Shown in pieces: positions 1 to 9,213 of a stretch of DNA of 37,295 nt. Below the pieces are notes generated by a model. It saw nothing but the letters and a program-made list of their open reading frames with translations. It ran no database searches and had not been told where the DNA came from. Source of the DNA: an uncultured Luminiphilus sp. GTDB lineage: Bacteria; Pseudomonadota; Gammaproteobacteria; Pseudomonadales; Halieaceae. The stretch covers positions 1 through 37,295 of the forward strand of contig CALKDK010000055.1 in the NCBI GenBank assembly GCA_938084055.1. The letters run 5' to 3'. The first letter of the stretch is position 1; each line of letters opens with the position of its first letter. Made by a program: the position numbers and the translations under genes.

Positions 1-270
1 ACTGATTTTGCCCCCAACAGTACCCGGGTCGCCTCTGTCACGCAGCGGGTGTCAGGTGAGGATGGCAAGGTTTACACGGTGAAGTACCAGATGGGGCAGT
101 ACAGGGACGGCAGCTGGAAGCTGCGCAACCTCATTATCGAAAATATTAATTTGGGTGAGATTTACAGGGGTCAGTTTGAGGCGGCAGCACGTGATGCAGG
201 TGGCGACCTCGATGCCGTCATAGCCAACTGGGATGACAGCCGAATTCAGTCCCGGACAACGGAGGAATAG
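1..270 (+). CDS. mlaC: MlaC, phospholipid-binding ABC transport auxiliary protein (C-terminal part)
   Basis: The frame is open from base 1, so the 5' end lies outside the window; 89 residues remain. MlaC is the periplasmic shuttle that carries phospholipid between the outer-membrane MlaA complex and the inner-membrane MlaFEDB transporter, keeping the outer membrane asymmetric. The visible end has the family's closing pattern: a GSWKLRNLIIENINLGEIYR stretch (tryptophan strand, then the segment usually read as 'G(I/V)SL..NYR'), followed by the 'QF' helix and the final DLDAVIANW helix. The stop codon is one base before the ibaG start. In E. coli and Pseudomonas mlaB (STAS domain) normally follows mlaC; here it does not. 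Identification rests on this short C-terminus and on the ibaG-murA context. Confidence 0.85.
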   Translation, partial: TDFAPNSTRVASVTQRVSGEDGKVYTVKYQMGQYRDGSWKLRNLIIENINLGEIYRGQFEAAARDAGGDLDAVIANWDDSRIQSRTTEE

Positions 271-271
271 C

Positions 272-505
272 GTGGAAGCGAATGAAGTCAGGGAGTTGGT
301 GGCTGCCGCATTGCCTGGGGCGACTGTTGATGTGGAGCTGGTTGGAGGGCACTACAACCTTACGGTGGTGTCAGAGACCTTTGACGGTGTTCGTTCTGTA
401 GCCCGCCAGCAGCGGGTGTATGCGCCCTTGGCGGCCGCTATTGCGGCAGGAACGATCCACGCTGTCAATATTCGAGCCCTGACACCGGCAGAGGTTTCCG
501 GCTGA
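272..505 (+). CDS. ibaG: IbaG (YrbA), BolA-family protein
   Basis: A 77-residue BolA/IbaG protein. Family members partner with monothiol glutaredoxins and [2Fe-2S] clusters, and IbaG is linked to acid stress and envelope homeostasis. The sequence reads as a compact BolA fold: N-terminal helix EVRELVAAALPGA, strand VDVELVGGHYNLTVV, then a helix containing RQQRVYAPLAAAI and the closing strand IHAVNIRAL. I chose GTG at 272 rather than the upstream in-frame ATG at 233 because GGAGG at 261-265 sits 6 bases before it, the protein then begins V/M-EANEV like relatives, and the longer form would overlap mlaC. It lies between mlaC and murA, its usual place, and is probably cotranscribed with both. Confidence 0.92.
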   Translation: MEANEVRELVAAALPGATVDVELVGGHYNLTVVSETFDGVRSVARQQRVYAPLAAAIAAGTIHAVNIRALTPAEVSG

Positions 506-1777
<1,272 letters not shown>

Positions 1778-1800
1778 ACAAACGGCTCGGTGGACAAGTC

Positions 1801-2445
1801 ATGAAACAACAACTCACGATAGCACTGACCAAGGGCCGCATTCTCAAGGAGACGCTGCCTCTTCTGAACTCGGCAGGTCTGTCACCCGTGGAGGATATTG
1901 GCAGCAGCCGGAAGCTACTCTTCGCGACCGAGCGCGCCGATATTCGTCTGGTTATTCTCCGGGGCTCTGATGTGCCCACCTATGTCAGGCATGGTGCAGC
2001 GGATCTCGGTATTGTGGGCAAGGATATGTTGCTCGAGTACGGCGCCGAAGGGTTGTATGAGCCCTTGGACCTCGGGATTGCCCGGTGTCGACTCATGACG
2101 GCCGGCTTCGAAGGTCGTCCGCCCATTCAGGGGAGAATCCGGGTTGCCAGCAAATTTGTCCAGATCGCCCAGCGCCACTATGCGGGTCGGGGGATCCAGG
2201 CTGAGATCATCAAGCTCTACGGTGCGATGGAGTTGGCACCGCTGATGAATCTTGCTGACGAAATTGTCGATATCGTCGATACCGGCAACACACTGCGCGC
2301 TAACGGCATGATGCCACTCCAGCATATCGCTGACATAAGCACTCGATTAATTGTCAATAAGGCGGCAATGCGTACCCGGCATGGTTCGATTGAGGATGTT
2401 ATAGCAGCAATGGCCCGGGCCATTGAGACGCGAGTTGCGCCATGA
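1801..2445 (+). CDS. hisG: ATP phosphoribosyltransferase catalytic subunit HisG, short form
   Basis: HisG condenses ATP with PRPP, the first step of histidine synthesis. At 214 residues this is the short form, which lacks the C-terminal ACT-like regulatory domain of the roughly 300-residue long form and in known cases needs HisZ for activity and feedback control. Visible family blocks are [18 protein letters not shown] at the start, the [20 protein letters not shown] segment, and the PRPP loop [17 protein letters not shown]. No hisZ is in this window, so it would have to lie elsewhere. The stop overlaps the hisD start by four bases (ATGA), implying coupled translation. I see no histidine-rich leader peptide upstream, so classical his attenuation is not evident here. 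Confidence 0.97.
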   Translation: MKQQLTIALTKGRILKETLPLLNSAGLSPVEDIGSSRKLLFATERADIRLVILRGSDVPTYVRHGAADLGIVGKDMLLEYGAEGLYEPLDLGIARCRLMTAGFEGRPPIQGRIRVASKFVQIAQRHYAGRGIQAEIIKLYGAMELAPLMNLADEIVDIVDTGNTLRANGMMPLQHIADISTRLIVNKAAMRTRHGSIEDVIAAMARAIETRVAP

Positions 2446-3755
2446 CGACCGTGATAAGGCGGTTGGACGCTGCATCCCCCGCGTTTTCCGAGCAGCTTGC
2501 AACATTGACCGCGCGCCACGAGGAGCGTGATCAGGGCTTGACAGCCACCGTGGCTGAGATTATCGAATCGGTCCGGGCAGAAGGCGACAACGCTTTGCTC
2601 CGTTTGACCCAACGCCACGATGCGCATCCTGCAGCAGCGATGGATGAACTGTTGATCGGTCATGGCATGCTCCAGAAGGCGTTGGCGGGGCTCGACAGCT
2701 CTACCCGGGAGGCACTGGAAGCAGCTGCTGACAGAATCCGTGACTACCACCAGCGGCAGTTGAGTGAGACCTGGTCTTATGAGGATGCCATGGGTAATCG
2801 CCTGGGCCAGCAGGTAACACCAATGGAGCGGATCGGCATTTATGTACCAGGTGGCAAGGCAAGTTATCCGTCGTCGGTCCTGATGAATGCCATACCCGCC
2901 CAAGTTGCGGGCGTCGGTGAGATTATTATGGTGGTTCCCGCCCCGCGGGGTCGCCTTGAACCGATGGTGCTGGCCGCTGCCGCACTGTCCGGCGTCGATC
3001 GCGTGATTACTATAGGTGGTGCCCAGGCTGTGGCGGCGCTGGCTTATGGCTCCCCCTCGGTGCCCAGGGTAGATAAAATTGTGGGCCCCGGGAATCGCTA
3101 CGTGGCGGAGGCCAAACGGCAGGTGTTTGGTCGTGTTGGAATTGACATGGTTGCAGGCCCCTCGGAAATACTGATTATCGCTGACGCCAGTGCCCCCCCT
3201 GCCTGGATGGCCATGGATTTATTCTCCCAGGCTGAGCACGATGAGCAGGCGCAGGCCATCCTGATTTCCCCGGACAGCGCCTATCTGGACGCGGTGGAAA
3301 CGTCCATCTTGCAACTGCTCGGAACCATGGAGCGCGAGTCGATAATCCGGGCGGCGCTCACTAATCGCGGCGCGCTGATAAAAGTTGATGATTTGAACAG
3401 TGCTATTGCCCTTAGCAACCAACTGGCTCCCGAGCATCTTGAATTGGCTTTCGAGGGCGCAGAATCGCGAGTTACAGACTTGACCGTGGCGGGCGCTATT
3501 TTCGTCGGCGCGCGCAGCTGCGAAGCTTTGGGTGATTATTGCGCAGGACCCAATCATGTTCTGCCCACCTCGACAACCGCAAGATTTTCCTCTCCCCTTG
3601 GGGTCTACGATTTCCAGAAGCGAAGCTCTGTTATCCAGTGCTCGGAGGCCGGCGCAGCTGCCCTCGGTAAAATCGCTTCCGTGCTGGCGCGGGGCGAGTC
3701 ACTTGAGGCCCATGCCCGCAGTGCTGAGCTGCGACTCGGCGAGAGAGAGGCCTAG
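2442..3755 (+). CDS. hisD: Histidinol dehydrogenase HisD
   Basis: HisD is the zinc enzyme that oxidises L-histidinol twice with NAD to give L-histidine. The 437-residue length is typical. The family signature is clear: [20 protein letters not shown], then [31 protein letters not shown], the zinc-binding [23 protein letters not shown] with catalytic Glu-His, and GPNHVLPTS. The ATG overlaps the hisG stop. In Pseudomonas hisC follows hisD; here the next gene is degS on the opposite strand, so the his unit is only hisG-hisD. The TAG stop lies inside a CTAG that is also the stop codon of degS, so the two genes meet tail to tail with no spacer. Confidence 0.98.
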   Translation: MTTVIRRLDAASPAFSEQLATLTARHEERDQGLTATVAEIIESVRAEGDNALLRLTQRHDAHPAAAMDELLIGHGMLQKALAGLDSSTREALEAAADRIRDYHQRQLSETWSYEDAMGNRLGQQVTPMERIGIYVPGGKASYPSSVLMNAIPAQVAGVGEIIMVVPAPRGRLEPMVLAAAALSGVDRVITIGGAQAVAALAYGSPSVPRVDKIVGPGNRYVAEAKRQVFGRVGIDMVAGPSEILIIADASAPPAWMAMDLFSQAEHDEQAQAILISPDSAYLDAVETSILQLLGTMERESIIRAALTNRGALIKVDDLNSAIALSNQLAPEHLELAFEGAESRVTDLTVAGAIFVGARSCEALGDYCAGPNHVLPTSTTARFSSPLGVYDFQKRSSVIQCSEAGAAALGKIASVLARGESLEAHARSAELRLGEREA

Positions 3756-4852
3756 CCGAGGGGCCTGGTGCCCACCACGGCCTGCAGTTCGACACGCTCC
3801 TGGGCGCGCTCGACTTCAATGGTGACGACCTCACCCGGCCGGAGTCGGGCTATTTGATGCATGGTGACGCGTCCGTCATTAACGGTGCTGCCATTGATAG
3901 CACTGATCACATCGCCAATCCTGAGGCCTGCCCGAGCCGCCGGACCACTTTCGGCGAGCCCGGAGACCACCAAAGCCTGTTGCTGTGAGGCGAGCGCCTC
4001 AGGGGTTTGCAGAAATTCTACGCTGACCCCGAGCCAACCCCTGACCACAGTACCGTAGTTGACCAAATCCTCAAGCACGAACTGGGCGAGATTGGCGGGA
4101 GTTGCTAGGTTGATACCGATGCCGGTGCTCTTTGCACCCTCGCCGTTCGCAGTGTAGATGAGGGTGTTAATCCCCAGTAGCTCACCGCCGGCATTGATGA
4201 GGGCACCTCCCGAACTGCCCAGATGGATACTGGCATCGGTCTGTATGTAGTTTTCATAGTCAGAAAATTGCAGGCCATAGCGTCCCAGGCCAGAAATGAT
4301 GCCCTGGCTGACCGAGTGTCCAAAGCCATAGGGATTCCCGATGGCGAGGACAACGTCCCCAACCTGGGCCTGATCGGAATCGGCGAGTTCGATCGGGGTA
4401 AGGGCTGGTAAATCAATCTGTAGCACAGCGAGGTCCGTCGCGGGGTCAGAGCCTATTGCCTGGGCTGTGGCGGATCGACCGTCGTGAAGCAGCACCTGTA
4501 TGGCATCTGCATCAGCAATCACATGGTTGTTGGTAATGATGTGGCCCTCGCCGGTGAGAATTACCCCGGAACCCAGGGAGCGTTCGACGCGCTGGCGGCT
4601 CCCTGAGGTACCAAGGAAGCGCCGCAGAAGAGGATCGTTAAGTCGAGGGCTGCGTCGCGACTCCACCAGTTTTGCTGTGTAAATATTGACAACAGAGGGC
4701 GTCGCCCGAGCAACCGCCTCACTGTAGCTCTTCACAGCAGAATCCCGGCTCGCGACTTCAGGCTCTGTCAGGACCCACCGGTCGAGCACGATCACTGCGG
4801 CCAATATCCCGGCAAGCGTGGGCCAAAATAAACTCGCCAAAAACTCTTTCAC
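3752..4852 (-). CDS. degS: DegS/AlgW-type periplasmic serine protease (S1C family, one PDZ domain)
   Basis: A 366-residue membrane-anchored trypsin-like protease. In relatives DegS/AlgW senses misfolded outer-membrane proteins through its PDZ domain and cuts the anti-sigma factor RseA/MucA to start the sigma-E response. One transmembrane segment (about residues 8-24) has no signal cleavage site. The triad reads His110 (TNNHVI), Asp140 (ATDLAVL) and Ser214. Around the serine the sequence is HLGSSGGAL, whereas the family norm is GNSGG, so Asn is replaced by Ser just before the nucleophile. A single PDZ domain (about 265-360) supports DegS/AlgW over the two-PDZ DegP/DegQ. The start is GTG with an AGGAG 7 bases upstream. 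Position next to hisD and near zapE/zapG matches algW in Pseudomonas. Confidence 0.93.
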   Translation of the reverse strand: MKEFLASLFWPTLAGILAAVIVLDRWVLTEPEVASRDSAVKSYSEAVARATPSVVNIYTAKLVESRRSPRLNDPLLRRFLGTSGSRQRVERSLGSGVILTGEGHIITNNHVIADADAIQVLLHDGRSATAQAIGSDPATDLAVLQIDLPALTPIELADSDQAQVGDVVLAIGNPYGFGHSVSQGIISGLGRYGLQFSDYENYIQTDASIHLGSSGGALINAGGELLGINTLIYTANGEGAKSTGIGINLATPANLAQFVLEDLVNYGTVVRGWLGVSVEFLQTPEALASQQQALVVSGLAESGPAARAGLRIGDVISAINGSTVNDGRVTMHQIARLRPGEVVTIEVERAQERVELQAVVGTRPLG

Positions 4853-4939
4853 TGCTTAACTCCTCACTGGCCCCTGATTGTAAAACAGACCACAGTGGTT
4901 AATCTTGCCTTAGTCAGATTGTTTTTCAGGATGGTGTTC
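4853..4939. promoter_or_regulatory. Divergent promoter region between degS and the Nif3-like gene, with a palindrome
   Basis: These 87 bases separate two divergent starts, so both promoters should lie here. On the plus strand TTGTAA (4878-4883) and TAATCT (4900-4905) have a 16-base gap but match consensus poorly. On the minus strand TACAAT (4882-4877) is a good -10 with a weak -35. A perfect inverted repeat ACCAC-A-GTGGT occupies 4889-4899, between these elements, and could be an operator. The promoter placement is inference. Confidence 0.35.
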
Positions 4940-5695
4940 ATGGCAACAACGCGCGACCAGATGTTACTGGCACTCAACAGGCTGCTCGAGCCAGAGCGCT
5001 TCCAAGACTACGCCCCCAACGGGCTGCAGGTGGAGGGGCGCGAGCGCATCGGCACCGTGGTTTCGGGGGTCACTGCCAGCCAGTCGCTACTCGATGCCGC
5101 GGTGGCCGCCGGCGCAGACGCGGTACTGGTTCACCACGGCTACTTCTGGAAGTCCGAGGATCCATGCCTGGTGGGCATGAAAGGCCGACGTGTCCGGACC
5201 TTGATGGAGGCCGGAATAAGTTTGTTTGCTTACCATTTGCCCCTGGACTGTCATCCCGAATTGGGTAACAACGCTGGGTTGGGACGCGCCATGGGGCTGG
5301 AATATTTCACCCCATTGCGACGGGATGAACCCACGTTTCCAGTCTTTACCGGCGAATTTGCGCGCGCCCGCCCGATGGCTGACCTTGCCAGCGGGCTGAC
5401 CAGGGCGCTGGGGCGCCCGGTGCTGTGTGAAGGTGAGGTCGCTGTGCGCAGGGTTGCCTGGTGTACCGGTGGCGGTCAGGGCTATATCAATGCCGCAGCC
5501 GATGCGGGAGCAGACCTCTTTGTGACGGGAGAGGTGTCTGAACAGACAATTCACATCGCCCGGGAGAGGGGTATCGGCTTCATTGCTGCAGGCCACCACG
5601 CGACCGAGAGGTTCGGTGTGCAATCAGTGGGTTCCTGGCTCGCCAGCGAGTTGGGGGTAGAGCACTGCTTTGTGGATATAGGAAATCCGGCCTGA
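4940..5695 (+). CDS. Nif3-like dinuclear metal centre protein (YbgI/DUF34 family)
   Basis: A 251-residue member of the Nif3/YbgI (DUF34) family, widely conserved; its exact role is debated, and GTP cyclohydrolase I type 2 is a common but unreliable label. The metal-binding pattern is present: DAVLVHHGYFW near the N-terminal third, SLFAYHLPLDCHPELGNN, and GHHATERFGV near the C-terminus, supplying the His and Glu ligands expected for a two-metal site. I chose ATG 4940 because AGGA (4928-4931) is 8 bases upstream and the protein then starts MATTRDQMLLALNRLLEP like relatives; in-frame ATGs at 4895 and 4931 would add residues from the promoter region. The stop codon is inside a hairpin shared with the converging zapG gene. 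Confidence 0.92.
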   Translation: MATTRDQMLLALNRLLEPERFQDYAPNGLQVEGRERIGTVVSGVTASQSLLDAAVAAGADAVLVHHGYFWKSEDPCLVGMKGRRVRTLMEAGISLFAYHLPLDCHPELGNNAGLGRAMGLEYFTPLRRDEPTFPVFTGEFARARPMADLASGLTRALGRPVLCEGEVAVRRVAWCTGGGQGYINAAADAGADLFVTGEVSEQTIHIARERGIGFIAAGHHATERFGVQSVGSWLASELGVEHCFVDIGNPA

Positions 5696-5705
5696 CTTCA
5701 GGCCG
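5688..5705. terminator. Hairpin spanning the two converging stop codons
   Basis: CGGCCTG-ACTT-CAGGCCG is a perfect 7-bp stem with a 4-base loop. The stop of the Nif3-like gene (5693-5695) and that of zapG (5698-5700, minus strand) both fall within it. No T-run follows on either strand, so intrinsic termination is uncertain; it may instead protect mRNA 3' ends or reduce read-through between converging genes. Confidence 0.45.
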
Positions 5706-6192
5706 ATCGGTCCAGTGGCTCTGATTCCAGCAGACGGTCTACTGCCTGGCTACTCGGTCGGTCAAGACCAAATGTTTCCGACAGTTGCCCTTTTTCATCT
5801 GGGCTTTTGCGCGGGGCATAATCGAGTGGCGGGACAACCCCCACCAGATTGCCAGGCACCTCCTGAGTGTCGCTGGGTGTTTCCAGCAGGGTGGCTGCAC
5901 TCGGAATGGTGACCTCTCCGTCACACAGGCTGTCTGCGCCGGTGGCAAGATGGTTGTACACTTCACGATAATCTCGGGTCATGCGGTTCAGCAACTGAGC
6001 TGTCGTGGCAAAGTGTTCTGCAACCTCAGCCTCATAGTCAGCTCGGCTTTCGATGGCCCGCTCAAGTCGGGCCTCCAGGTCGAGAATCACGTCGCGTTTG
6101 CTTTTACGCCGGATGCCCAGCAGCCAGCCGCAGGCGAGGCCCACGCCAAGGCTAAGCAGGGCTGTAGCGGTCAATATGGCAACTGAGGGCAT
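5698..6192 (-). CDS. zapG: ZapG (YhcB, DUF1043) inner-membrane division/envelope protein
   Basis: ZapG/YhcB is an inner-membrane protein that links cell division, peptidoglycan synthesis and envelope growth in E. coli. This copy is 164 residues, longer than the roughly 130 of E. coli. The N-terminus is one transmembrane helix (about residues 3-26, SVAILTATALLSLGVGLACG) ending in GIRRKSK. A coiled coil follows (DLEARLERAIESRADYEAEV) and leads into the conserved block HFATTAQLLNRMTRDYREVY, the family hallmark. The remaining tail is proline-rich and probably disordered. I chose the ATG at 6192 because GGAG lies 7 bases upstream on the minus strand; the in-frame start at 6219 adds residues without a ribosome site. 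It is divergent from zapE, as in other gammaproteobacteria. Confidence 0.92.
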   Translation of the reverse strand: MPSVAILTATALLSLGVGLACGWLLGIRRKSKRDVILDLEARLERAIESRADYEAEVAEHFATTAQLLNRMTRDYREVYNHLATGADSLCDGEVTIPSAATLLETPSDTQEVPGNLVGVVPPLDYAPRKSPDEKGQLSETFGLDRPSSQAVDRLLESEPLDRSA

Positions 6193-6296
6193 AGTTAACT
6201 CCAATTCGCCGCAGATCACGTATATCGATTGACTGGGGCACTAGTGTAACCCGCTTCAGTCACGACTCATAATTTTTCAGGGAGTCCCAGAGCAAC
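6193..6296. promoter_or_regulatory. Divergent promoter region zapG / zapE
   Basis: The 104 bases between the divergent starts hold a good plus-strand -10, CATAAT (6268-6273), with a poor -35 (TGTAAC, 6245-6250, 17-base gap). On the minus strand TTACAC lies upstream of GATATA with about 17 bases between. Neither has experimental support; the assignment follows from gene orientation. Confidence 0.35.
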
Positions 6297-7400
6297 ATGG
6301 CACAACTGTCGCCCCAAGAGCATTATGACGCAGATCTGACCAGGCCCGGGTTTCAGGCGGATGCTGCCCAGGCGCTGGCAGTAGCCGCGCTACAGGACCT
6401 TTTTGAGCGTCTTGTGGCGCGGGAGGCCGAGCGGCACAGGCCGCGGGCTCGACTGCATCGCCTGTTGGGAGGTCCACCACAGCCAGAGCAGGGGCTTTAC
6501 TTTTGGGGAGGGGTGGGGCGCGGTAAGACCTATCTTGTAGATGTGTTCTATGAAAGCCTGCCTTTTGAGGCCAAGCTCAGGGTTCATTTTCACCGTTTCA
6601 TGCAGCGAGTTCACCACGAGCTCACCCAGCTTGCCGGTGCTAAGAATCCTCTCCGGCAGGTGGCGGACGGGATAGCATCCGAAACTATAGTGATATGTTT
6701 CGACGAATTTTTCGTCAGTGATATCGCCGACGCCATGATACTTGGGGGGTTGATGGAGGCCCTGTTCCAGCGCGGTGTGACGCTCGTCGCGACGTCGAAT
6801 ATTGAACCGGGGAACCTCTACAGGGACGGGCTCCAGCGGGCCCGTTTTCTGCCCGCCATCAGGCTGATTGAGGAAAATACCCGGGTGATTAACGTTGACT
6901 CTGGCATTGACTATCGGCTGCGCACACTGGAGCGGGTTCGGCTATGGCATACGCCGTTGGGCGCCGACTCAGAAACGGCGTTGGCACGCAGTTTTGCGGC
7001 ATTGGCCAATGGCATGTCGCCCATGGCGACCGAAATTGAGATTAATCACCGCCCGCTGATACTCGAAGCGATGGTGGAGGGCATGGCGAAAATCAGTTTT
7101 ACGGAACTTTGCCATAAGCCACGTAGTGCGAGTGATTTTATTGAGATAGGCCGTATCTTCCAGACCGTATTGATTTCGGGTATCGATGTCATGGGTCCTG
7201 CCCAGGAGGATGTTGCCCGGCGTTTCATCAATATGGTTGATGAGTTTTATGATCGAGGCGTGAAACTTATTACGAGCGCGGCAGTGTCGCCGGAGAGACT
7301 TTACGAGGGGTCGCTTCTGGCGTTTGAGTTCCGTCGGACTTTGTCGCGACTACAGGAGATGCAGTCACGGGAGTATTTGGCGAGGCAGCATCGGCCCTGA
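6297..7400 (+). CDS. zapE: ZapE, AFG1-like AAA ATPase acting at the Z-ring
   Basis: ZapE is an AFG1-family P-loop ATPase that binds FtsZ late in constriction and modulates Z-ring stability. The 367-residue length agrees with the family. The N-terminus has the usual LSPQEHYDADL opening. Walker A is GGVGRGKT at 71-78 within YFWGGVGRGKTYLVDVFY, preceded by GLY; HFHRFMQRVH follows, and Walker B is IVICFDEFFVSDIADAM, with TSNIEPGNLYRDGLQRARF (sensor/arginine-finger region) next. The C-terminal part has DEFYDRGVKLITSA. Ribosome site is weak (CAGGGAG about 11 bases upstream). It precedes rplM after 137 bases, a conserved neighbourhood. Confidence 0.96.
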   Translation: MAQLSPQEHYDADLTRPGFQADAAQALAVAALQDLFERLVAREAERHRPRARLHRLLGGPPQPEQGLYFWGGVGRGKTYLVDVFYESLPFEAKLRVHFHRFMQRVHHELTQLAGAKNPLRQVADGIASETIVICFDEFFVSDIADAMILGGLMEALFQRGVTLVATSNIEPGNLYRDGLQRARFLPAIRLIEENTRVINVDSGIDYRLRTLERVRLWHTPLGADSETALARSFAALANGMSPMATEIEINHRPLILEAMVEGMAKISFTELCHKPRSASDFIEIGRIFQTVLISGIDVMGPAQEDVARRFINMVDEFYDRGVKLITSAAVSPERLYEGSLLAFEFRRTLSRLQEMQSREYLARQHRP

Positions 7401-7484
7401 GCCAATCTGCGGGCGGGGGAGCCGCTTCCCGGGAGGGTGGGAAAAGACCCCTGGATCCATGTGGAAAGCCCTTGAAAGCGATGG

Positions 7485-7537
7485 CTCCATCCAGTACCAT
7501 CCGCGCTCCCTAGAATTTGGCCCCCGAGGCTTCCACC
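7485..7537 (+). promoter_or_regulatory. Possible rplM promoter with -10 TAGAAT
   Basis: TAGAAT at 7511-7516 matches five of six bases of the -10 consensus, but no good -35 is seen at the expected distance (7488-7493). A GAGG ribosome site at 7525-7528 precedes rplM. If the -10 is real the transcript would have a very short leader, leaving no room for an L13-type autoregulatory RNA fold downstream of this start. Confidence 0.3.
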
Positions 7538-7966
7538 ATGAAAACATACAGCGCCAAGGCGGGCGATGTGCACCACGATTGGTTTGTCGTCGACGCCGAA
7601 GACAAGACGCTTGGCCGTCTGGCGACAGAAATTGCTCATCGGCTGCGCGGGAAGCACAAGCCCGAGTACACGCCCCATATGGACATGGGCGACTACATCG
7701 TGGTCGTTAACTGTGAAAAAATTCGAGTAACGGGTAATAAGCGAACGGATAAAATGTACCACCATCACTCCGGTTATCCGGGTGGTATCAAGTCGTACAG
7801 TTTTGAAAAACTGATCGACCGGGCGCCTGAGCGTGTCTTGCAGCGGGCCGTGAAGGGCATGCTGCCAAAGAACCCTCTCGGGAGAGCCATGTTCCGTAAG
7901 CTGAAGGTTTATTCTGGACCCGAGCACCCCCACGTGGCGCAGCAGCCCCAGTCACTGGCGCTCTAA
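7538..7966 (+). CDS. rplM: Ribosomal protein L13 (uL13)
   Basis: L13 is an early-assembling large-subunit protein that binds 23S rRNA domain II. The protein is 142 residues, as in E. coli. The opening [20 protein letters not shown], the block [20 protein letters not shown] and the middle [16 protein letters not shown] and [11 protein letters not shown] are family signatures; the end has [20 protein letters not shown] used ATG 7538 rather than the upstream in-frame ATG at 7517, because GAGG (7525-7528) lies between them and the family begins MKT. rpsI follows after 11 bases, the near-universal pair. Confidence 0.98.
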   Translation: MKTYSAKAGDVHHDWFVVDAEDKTLGRLATEIAHRLRGKHKPEYTPHMDMGDYIVVVNCEKIRVTGNKRTDKMYHHHSGYPGGIKSYSFEKLIDRAPERVLQRAVKGMLPKNPLGRAMFRKLKVYSGPEHPHVAQQPQSLAL

Positions 7967-7977
7967 AGGAAAACAAT

Positions 7978-8370
7978 ATGGCTATGGCACAATATTACGG
8001 AACAGGCCGTCGCAAGACTTCCACCGCTCGGGTATTCCTCCGCGGTGGCACCGGCAACATCCAGATCAATGGCCGCTCGATTGAAGAGTACTTCGGGCGC
8101 GAGGTCGCGCGAATGATCGTTCGCCAGCCCCTTGAACTGACCCAGACCAACGAACGCTTTGATGCTTTTGTGACGGTCAGCGGCGGGGGTAGTTTCGGCC
8201 AGGCTGGAGCGATCAGGCATGGACTGACCCGCGCTTTGATGGATTATGACGAGTCACTGCGCCCAGCGCTTCGGGCCGAGGGTTACGTTACCCGAGATGC
8301 GCGTGAAGTGGAGAGAAAGAAGGTGGGCCTGCGCAAAGCCCGTCGTCGTCCGCAATTCTCCAAGCGCTAG
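7978..8370 (+). CDS. rpsI: Ribosomal protein S9 (uS9)
   Basis: S9 is a small-subunit head protein whose C-terminal tail reaches the P-site tRNA. The protein is 130 residues. Signatures are [19 protein letters not shown] at the start, [21 protein letters not shown] in the middle, and the C-terminal [17 protein letters not shown] ending in the invariant KR. AAAGGA at 7965-7970 gives a strong ribosome site 7 bases before ATG 7978; a second in-frame ATG at 7984 (MAQYYG) is possible. It is cotranscribed with rplM. No clear intrinsic terminator is visible after the stop. Confidence 0.98.
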   Translation: MAMAQYYGTGRRKTSTARVFLRGGTGNIQINGRSIEEYFGREVARMIVRQPLELTQTNERFDAFVTVSGGGSFGQAGAIRHGLTRALMDYDESLRPALRAEGYVTRDAREVERKKVGLRKARRRPQFSKR

Positions 8371-8565
8371 GTGCAGTCGTAACGTCAGCCCAGAGCCTCC
8401 CCGACGTGGGTGGTCTGTCACTTATTTGTCTACGTAAATAGGGCGTGGGTTAGGTAATCTAACGCGTTTGCTTGCGGCAACCCTGCCATAGCATTACCAT
8501 GCCGCCCTGAGATTTTCGTCCCTCGCCCTGCCACGCGCTGGCCCTTGTAAGGGGGAGGTGCCTCC
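8371..8565 (+). promoter_or_regulatory. Leader and probable promoter region of the cytochrome bc1 operon
   Basis: This 195-base gap lies between rpsI and petA. It holds an interrupted palindrome GTTAG-GTAAT-CTAAC (8449-8463), downstream of TTGTCT (8426-8431), which might mark the promoter/operator. Nearer the gene, CCCTT-GT-AAGGG and GGAGG-TG-CCTCC (8554-8565) form two consecutive short palindromes; the latter includes the petA ribosome site. None of this has an assignable regulator. Confidence 0.3.
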
Positions 8566-9213
8566 ATGCCGAAGGGGTTAACTATGAGCGAAGTGCAACC
8601 TACCGAGACTGACAAGACAGAGCAGGACGACGCCTCACAGACCCGAAGGCGTTTCCTCACGGCTGCCACGTCGGTGGTAGCGGCGGGAGGCGTGGTGGGC
8701 GTTGCTGTGCCCTTTCTGGGATCGTGGAATCCATCGGAGAAGGCCAAGGCAGCTGGTGCGCCAGTCAAGGCAGACGTTAGCAAGCTCGAACCCGGTCAGA
8801 TGGTTGTCGTTGAATGGCGTGGACAACCCGTTTATGTCCTGCACCGCACCGAGGAACAGCTGGCTGATCTCGCCAAACTTGACGGCAGTTTGAAGGATCC
8901 GGCATCAGCGACATCGGATCAGCCCGGATACGTGTCAGGGGAAGCGCGGTCGATTCGTCCAGAGCTCTTCGTCGCCGTCGGGCTTTGTACCCATCTCGGA
9001 TGTGCACCTAAGTTCCGCCCTGAAGTGGGCGCTGCAGACCTTGGCGGCGACGATTGGCTGGGCGGCTTCTTTTGTCCATGCCATGGATCCAAATTCGATC
9101 TGGCGGGGCGGGTCTACCAGGGGGTTCCGGCCTCGGACAATCTTGTGGTTCCGCCCTATAGTTTTGAGGGGAATGATGTCCTCGTTATCGGTGTAGACGC
9201 GGAGGCGGCTTGA
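8566..9213 (+). CDS. petA: Ubiquinol-cytochrome c reductase Rieske iron-sulfur subunit
   Basis: The Rieske subunit of the bc1 complex passes one electron from ubiquinol to cytochrome c1. The protein is 215 residues from this start. A Tat-type signal anchor has RRRFLTAAT at 27-35 followed by a hydrophobic stretch to about 53. The [2Fe-2S] site is complete: CTHLGC at 141-146 and CPCHGS at 170-175, giving two Cys and two His ligands plus the disulfide cysteines. ATG 8566 has GGAGG 7 bases upstream; ATG 8584 (MSEVQP) has its own AAGGGG 6 bases upstream and is a real alternative, shortening the protein by 6 residues before the twin-arginine motif. The stop overlaps the next gene by one base (TGATG). 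Confidence 0.95.
   Translation: MPKGLTMSEVQPTETDKTEQDDASQTRRRFLTAATSVVAAGGVVGVAVPFLGSWNPSEKAKAAGAPVKADVSKLEPGQMVVVEWRGQPVYVLHRTEEQLADLAKLDGSLKDPASATSDQPGYVSGEARSIRPELFVAVGLCTHLGCAPKFRPEVGAADLGGDDWLGGFFCPCHGSKFDLAGRVYQGVPASDNLVVPPYSFEGNDVLVIGVDAEAA

Noticed and set aside
2217-2903. 228-codon minus-strand frame over the hisG/hisD junction
   Set aside because: It is antisense to two conserved genes and lacks recognisable protein features.
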